A DNA stretch of 64,000 nucleotides from Pseudomonas sp. Irchel s3f7. Its GTDB lineage: Bacteria; Pseudomonadota; Gammaproteobacteria; Pseudomonadales; Pseudomonadaceae. Below are positions 52,982-63,266 of the stretch, piece by piece. The position numbers were made by a program, and so were the translations under genes. The notes beneath the pieces were generated by a model. That model was not told the DNA's origin. It made no database searches and saw only the letters and a list, made by a program, of their open reading frames with translations. Location: contig NZ_FYDO01000009.1 of the NCBI RefSeq assembly GCF_900187615.1, forward strand, positions 32,434 through 96,433, written 5' to 3'. Numbering within the stretch: the first letter of the stretch is position 1; every line of letters starts with the position of its first letter.

Positions 52982-54919
52982 ATGTACGTCCTGCCCTCCA
53001 TTCGAGAGACGCGAACCTTGAGCCAGACAGCAATCGGCGCACATGAAAACCTGCCATCCAAAACCTCGGGACTGGGCTTGCTCGTCGCGGCGGTCGGCGT
53101 GGTTTACGGGGACATCGGCACCAGCCCCCTCTACACGCTCAAAGAAGTGTTTTCCGGGCATTACGGCGTTCAGGCCAACCACGACGGCGTGCTGGGTATT
53201 CTGTCGTTGATTTTCTGGTCACTGATTTGGGTCGTCTCGATCAAGTACGTGCTGTTCATCCTGCGTGCCAACAACCAGGGCGAAGGCGGCATCATGGCGT
53301 TGACCGCGTTGGCCCGCCGCGCGGCCGCCCCTTATCCGCGCATGAGTAAAATACTCGTTCTGCTTGGCCTCTTCGGTGCGGCACTTTTTTACGGCGACAG
53401 CATGATCACCCCGGCTATTTCGGTGCTCTCCGCGGTTGAAGGGCTGCAGCTGGCGTTTGACGGAATCGAACACTGGGTGGTGCCTTTATCCGTGATCGTG
53501 CTGGTGGCGCTGTTCCTGATACAGAAACATGGCACGGCCCGCATCGGCATCCTGTTCGGCCCGGTGATGGTGCTGTGGTTTGTCGTGTTGGGTGCGCTGG
53601 GTGTCTATGGGATTGTCCAGCGACCGGAAGTGCTGCAAGCGCTGAACCCTTACTGGGGCGCGTATTTTTTTATCGCACATCCGGGAATCGGCGTGGCCAT
53701 CCTGGGGGCCGTGGTACTCGCGCTGACCGGTGCTGAAGCACTGTATGCCGATATGGGGCACTTTGGTCGCAAGCCCATTGCCCGGGCGTGGTTCATCTTG
53801 GTGTTGCCAGGATTGGTACTCAATTATTTCGGCCAGGGTGCCTTGATCCTGGAAAACCCTGAGGCGGTGCGCAATCCATTTTATTTGCTCGCGCCGGGCT
53901 GGGCGCTGCTGCCGATGGTCGCGCTCTCCACACTGGCGACGGTCATCGCGTCTCAAGCGGTAATCTCCGGTGCTTTCTCCCTGACTAGCCAGGCTATCCA
54001 GCTGGGGTATGTCCCTCGCATGTTTATCCAGCACACCTCCAGTCAGGAGCAGGGACAGATTTACATCGGTACCGTTAACTGGGCGCTGATGGTCGGTGTT
54101 GTGTTGCTGGTACTGGGTTTCGAGTCGTCCAGTGCATTGGCCGCGGCTTATGGGGTTGCGGTGACGGGCACGATGTTGATCACCACGATCCTGTCTTCGG
54201 CGGTCGTCCTGCTGCTCTGGAAAACTCCGCGCTGGCTGGCCATCCCGATTTTGCTCGGTTTTCTGCTGGTGGACAGCCTGTACTTCGCGGCCAATGCACC
54301 AAAGATTTTTCAGGGTGGTGCATTCCCGGTGATTGCCGGCATTGCTTTGTTCATTTTGATGACCACCTGGAAGCGGGGTCGCAAGATCATTGTTGAGCGA
54401 TTGGACGAAACCGCATTACCGCTACCGTTGTTCATCAGCAGCATCCGGGCGCAGCCGCCTCATCGCGTACAAGGTACGGCGGTCTTTCTGACGGCGAGGG
54501 CCGACGCCGTTCCGCATGCCCTGTTGCATAACCTGCTGCACAACCAGGTCTTGCATGAGCAAGTGGTGCTACTCACCGTCGTGTCTGAAGACAGCCCTCG
54601 TGTGAGTACTGATCGACGGTTCGAGGTTGAAGCGTACGGCGAAGGATTTTTCCGGGTGAACTTGCACTTTGGCTTTATCGAGGAGCCTGATGTCCCGTTG
54701 GCGTTGAGTCACTGTCATTTGGCTGAACTGGATTTCAGTCCGATGCGCACCACCTATTTCCTGAGCCGCGAAACAGTGATCCCGACCAAGCGCATCGGCA
54801 TGGCCCGGTGGCGAGAAAGCCTGTTCGCCTTTTTGCTCAAGAACGCCAACAGCAACCTGAAGTACTTCAAGTTGCCGTTGAATCGGGTGATAGAGCTGGG
54901 CACGCAGGTTGAGATGTAA
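52982..54919 (+). CDS. kup: Kup-family potassium uptake protein
   Basis: A 645-residue proton/potassium symporter if ATG 52982 is used; GTG 52967 and later starts are possible because the family's conserved part begins only at [25 protein letters not shown]. Twelve helices to about residue 430 ([48 protein letters not shown]) and a C-terminal cytoplasmic domain ([22 protein letters not shown]) are typical. Low-affinity potassium uptake. A strong terminator follows. Confidence 0.95.
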   Translation: MYVLPSIRETRTLSQTAIGAHENLPSKTSGLGLLVAAVGVVYGDIGTSPLYTLKEVFSGHYGVQANHDGVLGILSLIFWSLIWVVSIKYVLFILRANNQGEGGIMALTALARRAAAPYPRMSKILVLLGLFGAALFYGDSMITPAISVLSAVEGLQLAFDGIEHWVVPLSVIVLVALFLIQKHGTARIGILFGPVMVLWFVVLGALGVYGIVQRPEVLQALNPYWGAYFFIAHPGIGVAILGAVVLALTGAEALYADMGHFGRKPIARAWFILVLPGLVLNYFGQGALILENPEAVRNPFYLLAPGWALLPMVALSTLATVIASQAVISGAFSLTSQAIQLGYVPRMFIQHTSSQEQGQIYIGTVNWALMVGVVLLVLGFESSSALAAAYGVAVTGTMLITTILSSAVVLLLWKTPRWLAIPILLGFLLVDSLYFAANAPKIFQGGAFPVIAGIALFILMTTWKRGRKIIVERLDETALPLPLFISSIRAQPPHRVQGTAVFLTARADAVPHALLHNLLHNQVLHEQVVLLTVVSEDSPRVSTDRRFEVEAYGEGFFRVNLHFGFIEEPDVPLALSHCHLAELDFSPMRTTYFLSRETVIPTKRIGMARWRESLFAFLLKNANSNLKYFKLPLNRVIELGTQVEM

Positions 54920-54992
54920 GGATCCGGTCAGGCGTCGCATGGGTGGCCGTTGATCCCGGCCGTCAAGCACAATGTTGGCTCCGATCATCCAG

Positions 54993-55018
54993 GCCCAGCC
55001 CCCGCGCTGGGCTTTTTT
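54993..55018 (+). terminator. Intrinsic terminator of kup
   Basis: GCCCAGC and GCTGGGC around CCCCGC, followed by six T. Confidence 0.9.
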
Positions 55019-55113
55019 CTGCCTGGCGTCTGGTCCTGAATAAGGTCTGCAGCTTCTGGCTTCTTATCAGGAAGGCGCAATGGATACGGGCGCAAACGGG
55101 TGAGCCTCATGAC

Positions 55114-55210
55114 TTTTCAGCGTTTTTCAGCGTTTTTCAACCGCTGGCGGGCAGGCCACTGCTCATTTCAGAGCGTTTCTTTGGATGGCATGTACTAATT
55201 GCAAAAAAAC
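55114..55210 (+). promoter_or_regulatory. Upstream element of the Aer gene, shared with the HD-GYP gene
   Basis: TTTTCAGCGTTTTTCAGCGT, then TTCAGAGC and, 20 bases after its start, GGCATG followed by TGCAAAAAAACC. The same words in the same order are at 60948-61034. No known regulator site recognised; the 445-base gap 54919-55363 otherwise holds only the kup terminator. Confidence 0.6.
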
Positions 55211-55363
55211 CATCCGTTCGTGACCGTTGCGCAGAAGCAGAAAATATCGAACCGGTACTTGAGGTGCACTCGCACACTTCGAGCCGTTTAAATTTAAAGT
55301 GGGCTGCGCACTATTATTCACAGGGATGGCCTCATCCAAACATGGACCTGCCAGAGATGCCTT

Positions 55364-56929
55364 ATGCGCGTTAATTTACCTGTCACTGATTGCGAAAGAG
55401 TTTTTTCAGCTGAGCAAAAGTTAATCTCTACCACGGATTTGGATAGCCGAATCACCTATTGCAATGATGCATTTATTGCAATCAGCGGTTTCGAATCCGA
55501 AGAAATTATCGGACAGACGCATAACCTGGTGCGTCATCCCGATATGCCGCCTTCAGTGTTCGGTCACATGTGGGAAACCATCAGGCAAGGCAAACCCTGG
55601 ATGGGGATCGTCAAGAACCGTTCGAAGAATGGTGATTTCTACTGGGTCAACGCCTATGTCACCGCCATCTATGAAAATGGTCGAATCAGTGGTTATGAGT
55701 CGGTGCGTTCACTGCCGACCAGTGCCCAGATCCAACGTGCAACCGCGCTCTACGCCCGACTGCGTGCCGGAAAAAGCCCCGTCGCATTAAGTGCACGCAT
55801 TTGCCGTCCGGTTCAACGCGGCTGGCCATTCTTCCTGGCCGGTGCCGTTTCATTGCCGGGTGTTCTCTGGCTTGCACAACCTCAGGCGCTGGCGCTGATG
55901 ACGGGGAGTCTGATGGCTGCCTGGTACGTGGTCGAGCGCCGTCAGCGCAGAACCATCGAGCGCACCCTGGCTGAACATCCGAAAGCCTTTACCAGTCAAT
56001 TGGTAGCCCTCACTTACAGCGACAACCCCGGCGTTCAAGGGCAGTTGGATCTGGCCATGCTCAGTGAAGAAGCACGTCTGCAAACGGCGCTGACCCGACT
56101 GGTCGATACAGGGGTGAGTGTAAAGGCCGAGGCAGGGCTGGCCTCTGAACTTTCCGGTTCGCAGGCGAAGTCTCTGGATCGTCTGCGCAATGAAACCGAT
56201 CAATCGGCCGCAGCTATCTCCCAGATGGCGGCGACGATTCAGGAAGTCACGCAAAACGTGCAGAACACCGCGAATGCGGCATCCGAGGCGGATCAGTTGG
56301 CGCGGGAGGGCGGTGATGTGGCGCAGCAAAGTCTGCGAGCCATGATGAACATGAGTGAAGCTGTGAGCGAAATTGGCCAGGCGGTCAATGCGCTGGCGAG
56401 CGAGACCCAGTCAATAGGCAGTGTGCTGGATGTGATTTCGTCGATCGCCGACCAAACCAATCTATTGGCGCTGAACGCGGCCATTGAAGCGGCTCGGGCA
56501 GGCGAGCATGGCCGGGGTTTTGCGGTTGTCGCCGACGAAGTGCGCACCTTGGCGCAACGTACGCGGACCTCGACCGAGCAGATCCATGGAATCATCGCTT
56601 CCCTGCAAACCGGCTCTGATCGGGCGGTAGTGACCGCGAGCAGGGGTGAACAGATTTCTCGTGACAGCATGCAGAGTGTCGAGGCGGTGCAGTCAGCGCT
56701 TGTCGGCATCAGCGGGGCTGTCAGCCGAATCACGGAAATGAGTCACCAGATGGCGTCGGCATCGGAAGAGCAAAGCCAGGTGGCTGAAGACATCAATCAA
56801 CAGATCACGCGTATTGCCCAGTTGTGCGATCACAGCGCCGGGCAGGCCAAGCAAGGCGTGGAAATCAGCCAGGAACTGGAACGTATGGCGGAGTATTTGC
56901 ACAGCCTGGCTGAACGCTTCAATCGGTAA
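55364..56929 (+). CDS. aer: Aer-like PAS chemoreceptor
   Basis: A 521-residue receptor for energy taxis. The PAS domain at about residues 20-120 has [37 protein letters not shown] and [19 protein letters not shown], as in Aer proteins that bind FAD. Two close membrane helices (about 150-185) anchor it with almost no periplasmic loop, then the signalling domain with [21 protein letters not shown]. The length equals that of Pseudomonas Aer proteins. It would report redox state to CheA. Confidence 0.92.
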   Translation: MRVNLPVTDCERVFSAEQKLISTTDLDSRITYCNDAFIAISGFESEEIIGQTHNLVRHPDMPPSVFGHMWETIRQGKPWMGIVKNRSKNGDFYWVNAYVTAIYENGRISGYESVRSLPTSAQIQRATALYARLRAGKSPVALSARICRPVQRGWPFFLAGAVSLPGVLWLAQPQALALMTGSLMAAWYVVERRQRRTIERTLAEHPKAFTSQLVALTYSDNPGVQGQLDLAMLSEEARLQTALTRLVDTGVSVKAEAGLASELSGSQAKSLDRLRNETDQSAAAISQMAATIQEVTQNVQNTANAASEADQLAREGGDVAQQSLRAMMNMSEAVSEIGQAVNALASETQSIGSVLDVISSIADQTNLLALNAAIEAARAGEHGRGFAVVADEVRTLAQRTRTSTEQIHGIIASLQTGSDRAVVTASRGEQISRDSMQSVEAVQSALVGISGAVSRITEMSHQMASASEEQSQVAEDINQQITRIAQLCDHSAGQAKQGVEISQELERMAEYLHSLAERFNR

Positions 56930-57139
56930 TACCCCATCCCCTCGAACACCCACAGGGACGTGGGGGTACGCATTTGAAGCACTGGCACGGGCGTTTTTCG
57001 CCCGATTCACGGTTTTTCAACGTTATTTCATCAAACCAAATAATGGATCAGCGGATTTCACAGCGCAGCCCAAGAGGTCGCGGTTTACTGCTCGATGAGC
57101 TTTCGACGTGGGTCGGGGCAATGTCGGCAGGAGAATCTC

Positions 57140-60100
57140 GTGAGCCTGGAACGTCTGAGCAAACTCATCTCTATAGGATTTGGGCTGGCATTAGCTGCCT
57201 GCCTGATGACCCTGGCAGTGGATGAGTACTTCGGGAAGCAGGCAGCGCAAGCCACTGATCGACGTCACCAAAGCATTACCACCATTGCCCAGATAGGCAC
57301 CCTCAACCGTGAACTGACCCAGTTGGCTCGTCTGTATGTCACTACAGGCGACGAGTTGTTTCTCACCCGATACAACCAAAAATGGCAACAAGGCCGGAAG
57401 TTTAAAGAAGTTGCACAGGATTTCCGTGCGATGGGACTGAGCGATACAGAAGAGCAATTGCTCAAAGCGGTCGAAGTCATGGATGTAAAACAGACGGATA
57501 TGGAGCGTCTGGCCATGCGGGAAAGTTTCCATCGTGGGGGGCCGTCACTGCTTTCCGGTACCTCTTACATTAACTCCGAGTGGGGTTTCGCGGATGCGCT
57601 GAATCAGCTGATCACGGAAACAAGCGAACGCTTCAATAACGACTTCAAGGTTGCCCGGAAGAAGGCCGAACTGGCCAGCCGAATCAATGTATTGATGCAG
57701 TTGATTACACTGGGCGCCGCACTGTTGGCATTTCTGATCATTTTGCGACGCCAACTGGTGGTCCCGCTGCTGGGGCTTTCCGAGCGCATACGCCGGCTGC
57801 AAGCCGGGGAGGCCGTTGGTGAACCGGAGCCGCGCACCGGCCTTGCCGAGGTCGTGGCACTGAATGAAGCGTTCGATGCCTATGTTGACGTCAATGAAGA
57901 GTTGCGCCGGCAGCACTGGGTGAAGGTGCGCCTTGGTGAACTGTCCCAGGCGTTACAAATGTGCGCGACCCCACAGGCCTTTGCGGCGACGCTGCAACAG
58001 CGGTTGCAGGATTGTTTGAATTGTCACGCGGTCTTGTCGTTTGATGCGGTGCCCGACGTGCAACGCAGTGGTCAAGTGCACTTCAGCTTGCCATTGCTGC
58101 AAGAGGGGCAGCAGTTGGCCAGCCTTGAACTTGATTTCACTCAGCGTCCGGATCCCGCCCAATTCAAGCTGCTCGACAGTCTGCCGGCGCGACTTGGCAC
58201 GTTGCTGCACCTTGTGCAACAACGACTCCACAACCAAGAGCTGTTACAACAGGCCCGCCGACAGGCTCGGCAGCTGGAAGACCAGGCGCAGATCCTGCAG
58301 CAACGACAGGATTCACTGGAAGCCACCGAGAGCTGGTATCGCGGCATCGTGGAGTTCGCCCCTAAAGCGCTGCTCGTGTTTGACGAAAATGGTGTGATTC
58401 TGGCGAATCAGCAAAGTGAAGTGACGTTTGGTTATGCACCTGGCAGTTTGCTCGGCCAAAGCTATCAAGTCCTGCTCCCGGACAGTCAACGTGACCTGAT
58501 CGTATCGATGGTTGAGCAGTTGCGCATAGACAAGGTGCTCGACCCGGTCGAAGTCATTGCGCGTCGCGCGGATGACAGTGAGTTCCCTGTGGAATTACGT
58601 CTCTGCCTGCTGCCCGCACGGCAGGATCGCGGTGAATGCCTGTGTGTTGCGATTCGCGATCTCACCCAGCGCAAAGCGGACGAGCGCCGTCTGCGTGAAG
58701 CGCACGAGCAACAACAAGCAATCGTCACGGCGGCGCCTTGTGGTATCGCGCTGGTGCAGGGTGGCGTGATTGTGCAGGCCAATTTGCGCCTGGACGAACT
58801 CTTCGGCTTTACGCCGGGCGAGCAATTGCAATGTTCCCCGGTGAGTTGGCTGGATCAGGTCGTGTGGGCAGAGACGAAGGTTGCATTGGAAGCACAGGTT
58901 CGGGCGACCCTCAACAGCGGCGAAATTTATCATCAGCATCTGCAACTGTGCCGCAAGGACTCCACCAGCTTTTGGGGGAGCCTGAGCGCACGTGCCATCG
59001 CGCCCGGTGACCTGTCCCGTGGTTCGATCTGGATCGTCGAAGACATTTCCGCCCACCAGGCCGCAGCCGCCGAAATGCAGCAAGCGCAGCTACTCGCCGA
59101 GGAGAGCGCACGAATCAAGTCGGAGTTCCTGGCCAATATGAGCCACGAGATCCGCACACCGATGAACGCCATCATCGGCATGACGCATCTGACCTTGCGC
59201 ACGGAGCTGAACGAACGCCAACGTGATTATCTGAGCAAGGTACAGAGCTCCAGCCGACACTTGCTGGGCGTTCTTGACGATGTCCTGGACTTTTCCAAGA
59301 TCGAGGCAGGCAAGCTTCAGCTGGATGTCTGTAACTTCAGTCTGACTGCGTTGCTGGAAGAAGTGGTTGACCAGGTTCGTCCCCGCATTGCCGATAAACG
59401 CCTGGATCTGCGCCTCAACACCGGGGCGGATGTCCCTGAGCGCTTGTGTGGCGATCCGCTGCGGCTGCGTCAGGTGCTGCTGAACTTCCTCAGCAACGCG
59501 GTGAAGTTCACTGAACGGGGGCAGATCCGCATAGAGGTCAACCTGCGTCAGGCCAGCCAGGATGATGTGCTGTTGTACTTCAGCGTGACGGACACTGGCA
59601 TCGGCTTATCCGCCGAGCAACTGGAAGTCCTGTTCCAGTCCTTTCAACAGGCAGATGCCTCGATCACCAGGCGCTTTGGCGGAACGGGTCTGGGGCTGGC
59701 GATTGCCAAACAATTGGCCGAGCTGATGGGCGGGCAGGTGGGTGTTCAAAGTGAACTGGGCGAGGGCAGTACATTCTGGTTTGAGGTCCGTTTGCAATTG
59801 GCCCAGGACGACGTCATCGACAACCTGTCCCACACACCGCACCGCAGTGATTGGAAGGTGGCCGACGGCACTCGTATCTTGCTGGTGGAAGACAACGAGC
59901 TGAACCAGCAGGTTGCCGCCGAGTTGCTGCGGGCAGTGGGCTGCAGTGTCGATATTGCGTTCGATGGTCGCAAAGCGTTAGAGCGGCTGGCGGCAGAAGA
60001 ATATGACCTGGTGTTCATGGACATGCAGATGCCGGTGCTCGATGGCCTGGCCGCCACCCGCCAATTGCGCCAGCGGCCCGGATTGAGCGCGTTGCCGGTC

Positions 60101-60898
60101 ATTGCGATAACGGCCAATGCCCGGCGTAGTGACCATGACGCTTGTCTGGCCGCCGGTATGAACGATTTTGTCAGCAAGCCTTTCGAGCCGCAGGCGCTTT
60201 ACGCGATGTTGCGACGCTGGCTGAGTGACGCGCCGATCAGCCACGGTGGCGCTCATACACGTAAGCCAACCCCGGCTGCACACGTTACCAATGCCAAGTT
60301 CAGTCTCGACGGCGTGGATACGGAAGCGGGAATGCGGCGGGTGTTGGGCAATCACCCTTTGTATCTGGATTTATTGCGCAATTACCTGGCCGACCAGAGC
60401 CTTCTGCTGGAACAGTTGAACGTGACGCTGGCGACGGGCGATCTGGAAAGAGCGGAGCTGTTGGCACATAGCTGCAAAGGTGTATCCGCAACCATCGGCG
60501 CCGACACCGTCGCGCAAGCAGCGCATGCATTGGAGCAAGCGCTGCGCATCAGGCAGCCGGCTGAGATGTTGCAAGTATGCCTGGAGAGGTTGACCCAACC
60601 CTTGGCGGCGCTCCTGGGCCAACTGCGCGAGCAATTGCCGGCAAAGGTCGAATCACCGTCAATGCAGGTTGACTTGCCCCGGTTGAACGAAGTGTGTCGC
60701 ACGCTCGATGCGCTGCTGGGTGAGTCCGATGGGGACGCTGTCCATTACTTCTCCCGACATTCCGTGTTGTTGCGGGGCGCGTTTGCAAATGGCTTTGCGC
60801 CACTTGAGGAGGCGATAAAGCGTTTCAGTTTCGAGCAAGCACAGTGCCATCTGAACGAGGCGCTACAAGCCTATGCAACAGCGGCGATGAGCGAATAG
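57140..60898 (+). CDS. Hybrid sensor histidine kinase with receiver and Hpt domains
   Basis: A 1252-residue membrane kinase. The start is GTG 57140 with AGGAG eight bases ahead; the frame extends 15 codons upstream. Order: TM1 about 8-28, a four-helix-type periplasmic sensor, TM2 about 180-200, HAMP, coiled coil rich in glutamine (about 375-410), two PAS domains (about 410-525 and 530-650), HisKA with NMSHEIRTP (H669), HATPase (NFLSNAVKFTE, TDTGIGL, GGTGLGLAI), receiver (D961 in FMDMQMP) and Hpt (H1110 in AHSCKGVSA). All phosphorelay residues are present, so phosphate could flow H-D-H to a separate response regulator, such as the HD-GYP protein that follows. Confidence 0.93.
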   Translation: MSLERLSKLISIGFGLALAACLMTLAVDEYFGKQAAQATDRRHQSITTIAQIGTLNRELTQLARLYVTTGDELFLTRYNQKWQQGRKFKEVAQDFRAMGLSDTEEQLLKAVEVMDVKQTDMERLAMRESFHRGGPSLLSGTSYINSEWGFADALNQLITETSERFNNDFKVARKKAELASRINVLMQLITLGAALLAFLIILRRQLVVPLLGLSERIRRLQAGEAVGEPEPRTGLAEVVALNEAFDAYVDVNEELRRQHWVKVRLGELSQALQMCATPQAFAATLQQRLQDCLNCHAVLSFDAVPDVQRSGQVHFSLPLLQEGQQLASLELDFTQRPDPAQFKLLDSLPARLGTLLHLVQQRLHNQELLQQARRQARQLEDQAQILQQRQDSLEATESWYRGIVEFAPKALLVFDENGVILANQQSEVTFGYAPGSLLGQSYQVLLPDSQRDLIVSMVEQLRIDKVLDPVEVIARRADDSEFPVELRLCLLPARQDRGECLCVAIRDLTQRKADERRLREAHEQQQAIVTAAPCGIALVQGGVIVQANLRLDELFGFTPGEQLQCSPVSWLDQVVWAETKVALEAQVRATLNSGEIYHQHLQLCRKDSTSFWGSLSARAIAPGDLSRGSIWIVEDISAHQAAAAEMQQAQLLAEESARIKSEFLANMSHEIRTPMNAIIGMTHLTLRTELNERQRDYLSKVQSSSRHLLGVLDDVLDFSKIEAGKLQLDVCNFSLTALLEEVVDQVRPRIADKRLDLRLNTGADVPERLCGDPLRLRQVLLNFLSNAVKFTERGQIRIEVNLRQASQDDVLLYFSVTDTGIGLSAEQLEVLFQSFQQADASITRRFGGTGLGLAIAKQLAELMGGQVGVQSELGEGSTFWFEVRLQLAQDDVIDNLSHTPHRSDWKVADGTRILLVEDNELNQQVAAELLRAVGCSVDIAFDGRKALERLAAEEYDLVFMDMQMPVLDGLAATRQLRQRPGLSALPVIAITANARRSDHDACLAAGMNDFVSKPFEPQALYAMLRRWLSDAPISHGGAHTRKPTPAAHVTNAKFSLDGVDTEAGMRRVLGNHPLYLDLLRNYLADQSLLLEQLNVTLATGDLERAELLAHSCKGVSATIGADTVAQAAHALEQALRIRQPAEMLQVCLERLTQPLAALLGQLREQLPAKVESPSMQVDLPRLNEVCRTLDALLGESDGDAVHYFSRHSVLLRGAFANGFAPLEEAIKRFSFEQAQCHLNEALQAYATAAMSE

Positions 60899-60947
60899 CA
60901 GGTGGGTTATGCGCGGTGTTTGCCAGCATCAGGACTCTGCTCAAAAG

Positions 60948-61034
60948 TTTTCAGCGTTTTTCAGCGTTGAACAGAATGCACTCAGACCAATTCAGAGCAG
61001 AGTTGCGCAGGGCATGCGTTACTGCAAAAAAAAA
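60948..61034 (+). promoter_or_regulatory. Upstream element of the HD-GYP gene, shared with the Aer gene
   Basis: TTTTCAGCGTTTTTCAGCGT, TTCAGAGC and, 20 bases after its start, GGCATG, then TGCAAAAAAAAACC. The distance from the first word to GGCATG is 63 here and 73 at the Aer gene, one helical turn less. Confidence 0.6.
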
Positions 61035-61144
61035 CCTGGCAAAGAAAACGGACGATTCTTGCCCCATTGTGCCTTCAGGCCAGTTGCGTCTGCCCCGGCA
61101 GATTTAACGACGCATTGGTGTGTGCCCGTTGCGAGGATGTCTTG

Positions 61145-62266
61145 TTGAACCAATTTCCCCGTAAACCCATCGTGCTGGTGGTTGACGACATGCCGGCCAA
61201 CCTGCAGTTGATCAATGAACTGCTCCGTGAGCAGTATCAATTGCGGGTTGCTGTCAGCGGCGAGCAGGCGCTACAGATTGTCGACCGAGTCCTACCCGAC
61301 CTGATCTTGCTTGATGTGCAGATGCCTGGCATGGATGGTTATGAGGTCTGTCGTCGTCTCAAAAGCAATCCGAAAACCATGGATGTCCCGGTTCTGTTTC
61401 TGAGTGCCAGAAACGAAGATGAAGATCAATGCCTGGGGCTCGAACTGGGCGCTAGCGATTACCTGAGCAAGCCGGTCAATCCGCCCATATTGCTGGCGCG
61501 GGTGCAGACACAGATGCGTCTGAAATTGGCGGCAGATCTGCTGCGTGTGCAAAACAACTTTCTCGATCAGGAAGTACTGGCGCGAACCCGCGAACTGCAA
61601 GCCACCCATGACGTGACCATCATGGCCCTCGCGTCACTGGCCGAGACACGCGATAACGAGACAGGCAACCATCTGCGACGCACGCAGCATTATGTGCGCG
61701 CGTTGGCCGAGGCACTGCGTCATCACCCACGATTCAGCGCGTTTCTGGATGATGAAAGCATTGAACTGATGTTTAAGTCAGCGCCGCTGCACGACATCGG
61801 AAAGGTCGGGATCGCGGATCATATCCTGCTCAAGCCTGGCCGTTTCGAGCCCGCCGAGTTCGAGATCATGAAGACCCATGCCCAGTTGGGTTATCAGGCA
61901 CTGGTCCATGCGGAGGAGCTGTTGGGGCAGCCCGTTCCCTTCCTCAGCATCGCCAAGGAAATTGCCCTGTGTCATCACGAAAAATGGGACGGCAGCGGTT
62001 ATCCGAACGGGCTGGCCGGTGATGCCATTCCGGTGAGCGCCCGACTGATGGCCGTGGCGGATGTCTACGATGCGGTCATCAGCCGGCGCGTATACAAGTC
62101 GCAGATGAGCCATCAGACGGCTGCAACCATCATTTATGACGGTGCCGGCCGGCATTTTGATCCGGATGTGGTGCTGGCCTTCAGGGCTCTGGAGGACGAG
62201 TTCGATCAAATTGCCCAGCGCTTTTCCGATAGCGAGCCCGCTGAGCCACTGACAATGGCCGGATAG
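61145..62266 (+). CDS. HD-GYP response regulator (cyclic di-GMP phosphodiesterase)
   Basis: A 373-residue protein. No ATG is suitably placed; TTG 61145 is chosen because GAGGA ends seven bases ahead (TTG 61142 is next to it). Receiver domain with VLVVDDMPANLQLI, the phospho-acceptor in LILLDVQMPGMDG and KPVNPP. After a coiled linker comes HD-GYP: metal-binding LHDIGKVGI, then EIALCHHEKWDGSGYPNGLAG and ARLMAVADVYDA. Activation by the upstream hybrid kinase would lower cyclic di-GMP. Confidence 0.92.
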   Translation: MNQFPRKPIVLVVDDMPANLQLINELLREQYQLRVAVSGEQALQIVDRVLPDLILLDVQMPGMDGYEVCRRLKSNPKTMDVPVLFLSARNEDEDQCLGLELGASDYLSKPVNPPILLARVQTQMRLKLAADLLRVQNNFLDQEVLARTRELQATHDVTIMALASLAETRDNETGNHLRRTQHYVRALAEALRHHPRFSAFLDDESIELMFKSAPLHDIGKVGIADHILLKPGRFEPAEFEIMKTHAQLGYQALVHAEELLGQPVPFLSIAKEIALCHHEKWDGSGYPNGLAGDAIPVSARLMAVADVYDAVISRRVYKSQMSHQTAATIIYDGAGRHFDPDVVLAFRALEDEFDQIAQRFSDSEPAEPLTMAG

Positions 62267-62381
62267 CGATGAGGGGCATGACAGGGTCATTTTATACAGT
62301 TGAAGGCAATGCGCCGACGTCACTCATCCGAGTGACTGGCCTCGTAGACTGTTGGTGTTCGGTGCCGGTTTCCCGGTAAGT

Positions 62382-62831
62382 CTAGGCTTTGATGCCGAGC
62401 TCCCGGTAAACCAAAGGGAGGAGCTGGTCGGGCTCTATCGGTTTGAGCAGGAAATCAACAATGCCCAGATGCATTGCGTCGATTGCATCCCTGATTCCCG
62501 CATCGCCGGACATGACCAGGACAGGCAGATCGGCCCACACGGACTTTCGGATCTTGCGAATAAAATCCAGGCCATCGGTCGGTAACATCCGCAAGTCTGT
62601 AATGACCAACTCGATGGCGTCGTCAGCGACCAGTAATTTCATGGCGTCGTCAGCGCTTTCAGCTAAAAGGCTCTGGATGCCTTTCAGGTGAAGAATGCCG
62701 GAGATCATCTCGCGCAACGCGCGGTCGTCATCAACGATCAAGACCTTTTGAGGTCTTTTTTCTGGCTCATGCCGGTTAGCGGCGTTGAGTGCCTCGTGTT
62801 CAGCACCACTCAAAATATCGTCGTCGTTCAT
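62382..62831 (-). CDS. Stand-alone receiver-domain protein
   Basis: A 149-residue protein with an N-terminal tail of about 25 residues and one receiver domain: KVLIVDDDRALREMI, phospho-acceptor in LVITDLRMLPTDG, VLVMSGD and LLKPIEPDQL. It has no output domain, so it would act as a phosphate shuttle or by protein contact. It faces the HD-GYP gene convergently. The partner kinase is probably in the same locus. Confidence 0.9.
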   Translation of the reverse strand: MNDDDILSGAEHEALNAANRHEPEKRPQKVLIVDDDRALREMISGILHLKGIQSLLAESADDAMKLLVADDAIELVITDLRMLPTDGLDFIRKIRKSVWADLPVLVMSGDAGIRDAIDAMHLGIVDFLLKPIEPDQLLPLVYRELGIKA

Positions 62832-63134
62832 AGTCCCTCATTCCGTCAATACTGCTGCCGATTGGCCTTTTCCCTTTGATTCAAGGATCAATCAAAACTT
62901 GGTCGGTTGCGCCTGCATTTGCGGGTAGCGACGCGTACCAGAACGCCAAATGCGGGCTGCTCAGTATCAAGGTATAGACGAAATTACGGCCATTCGTGCC
63001 GAGCGAAAAAAATATTGAGTGGCTGCTCAACGCGCCTTCGGCCGAAGGCTGCGGCGAGGCGGCGGGTGTGGTCATCGGGCCAGCCATCCTGCCGATGAAC
63101 ACCGCAGCAGGCTCCCGTCTCCCGCTCCCCAGTA
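62832..63134. other. Intergenic region before the adhesin-like gene
   Basis: No convincing gene; a 73-residue leftward frame (62881-63102) has no ribosome site and no recognisable sequence. Promoters for the receiver gene (leftward) and the adhesin-like gene (rightward) should lie here. Confidence 0.5.
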
Positions 63135-63169
63135 GTCTGAAACTCCCAGCCCGTCTGGGAGTTTCAGAC
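63135..63169. promoter_or_regulatory. Perfect 15-base-arm hairpin upstream of adhesin-like gene
   Basis: GTCTGAAACTCCCAG and CTGGGAGTTTCAGAC enclose a CCCGT loop, about 97 bases before the ATG at 63267. It has no T run, so it is either a leader structure, an operator or a factor-aided terminator. Confidence 0.6.
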
Positions 63170-63266
63170 GATGTGCAAACTTTGGAGCTTGTTCATAGTT
63201 GTGCCCTATAGAACAGACAAAGGTCTACGGTCGGTCTCGATGACTTGACCTGCTCAGGAGAAAGTC

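Noticed and set aside
55187..55202. Sigma-54 promoter before the Aer gene (GGCATGTACTAATTGC)
   Set aside because: Spacing between GG and GC is 12 bases (11 in the matching element at 61011), whereas sigma-54 promoters need 10.
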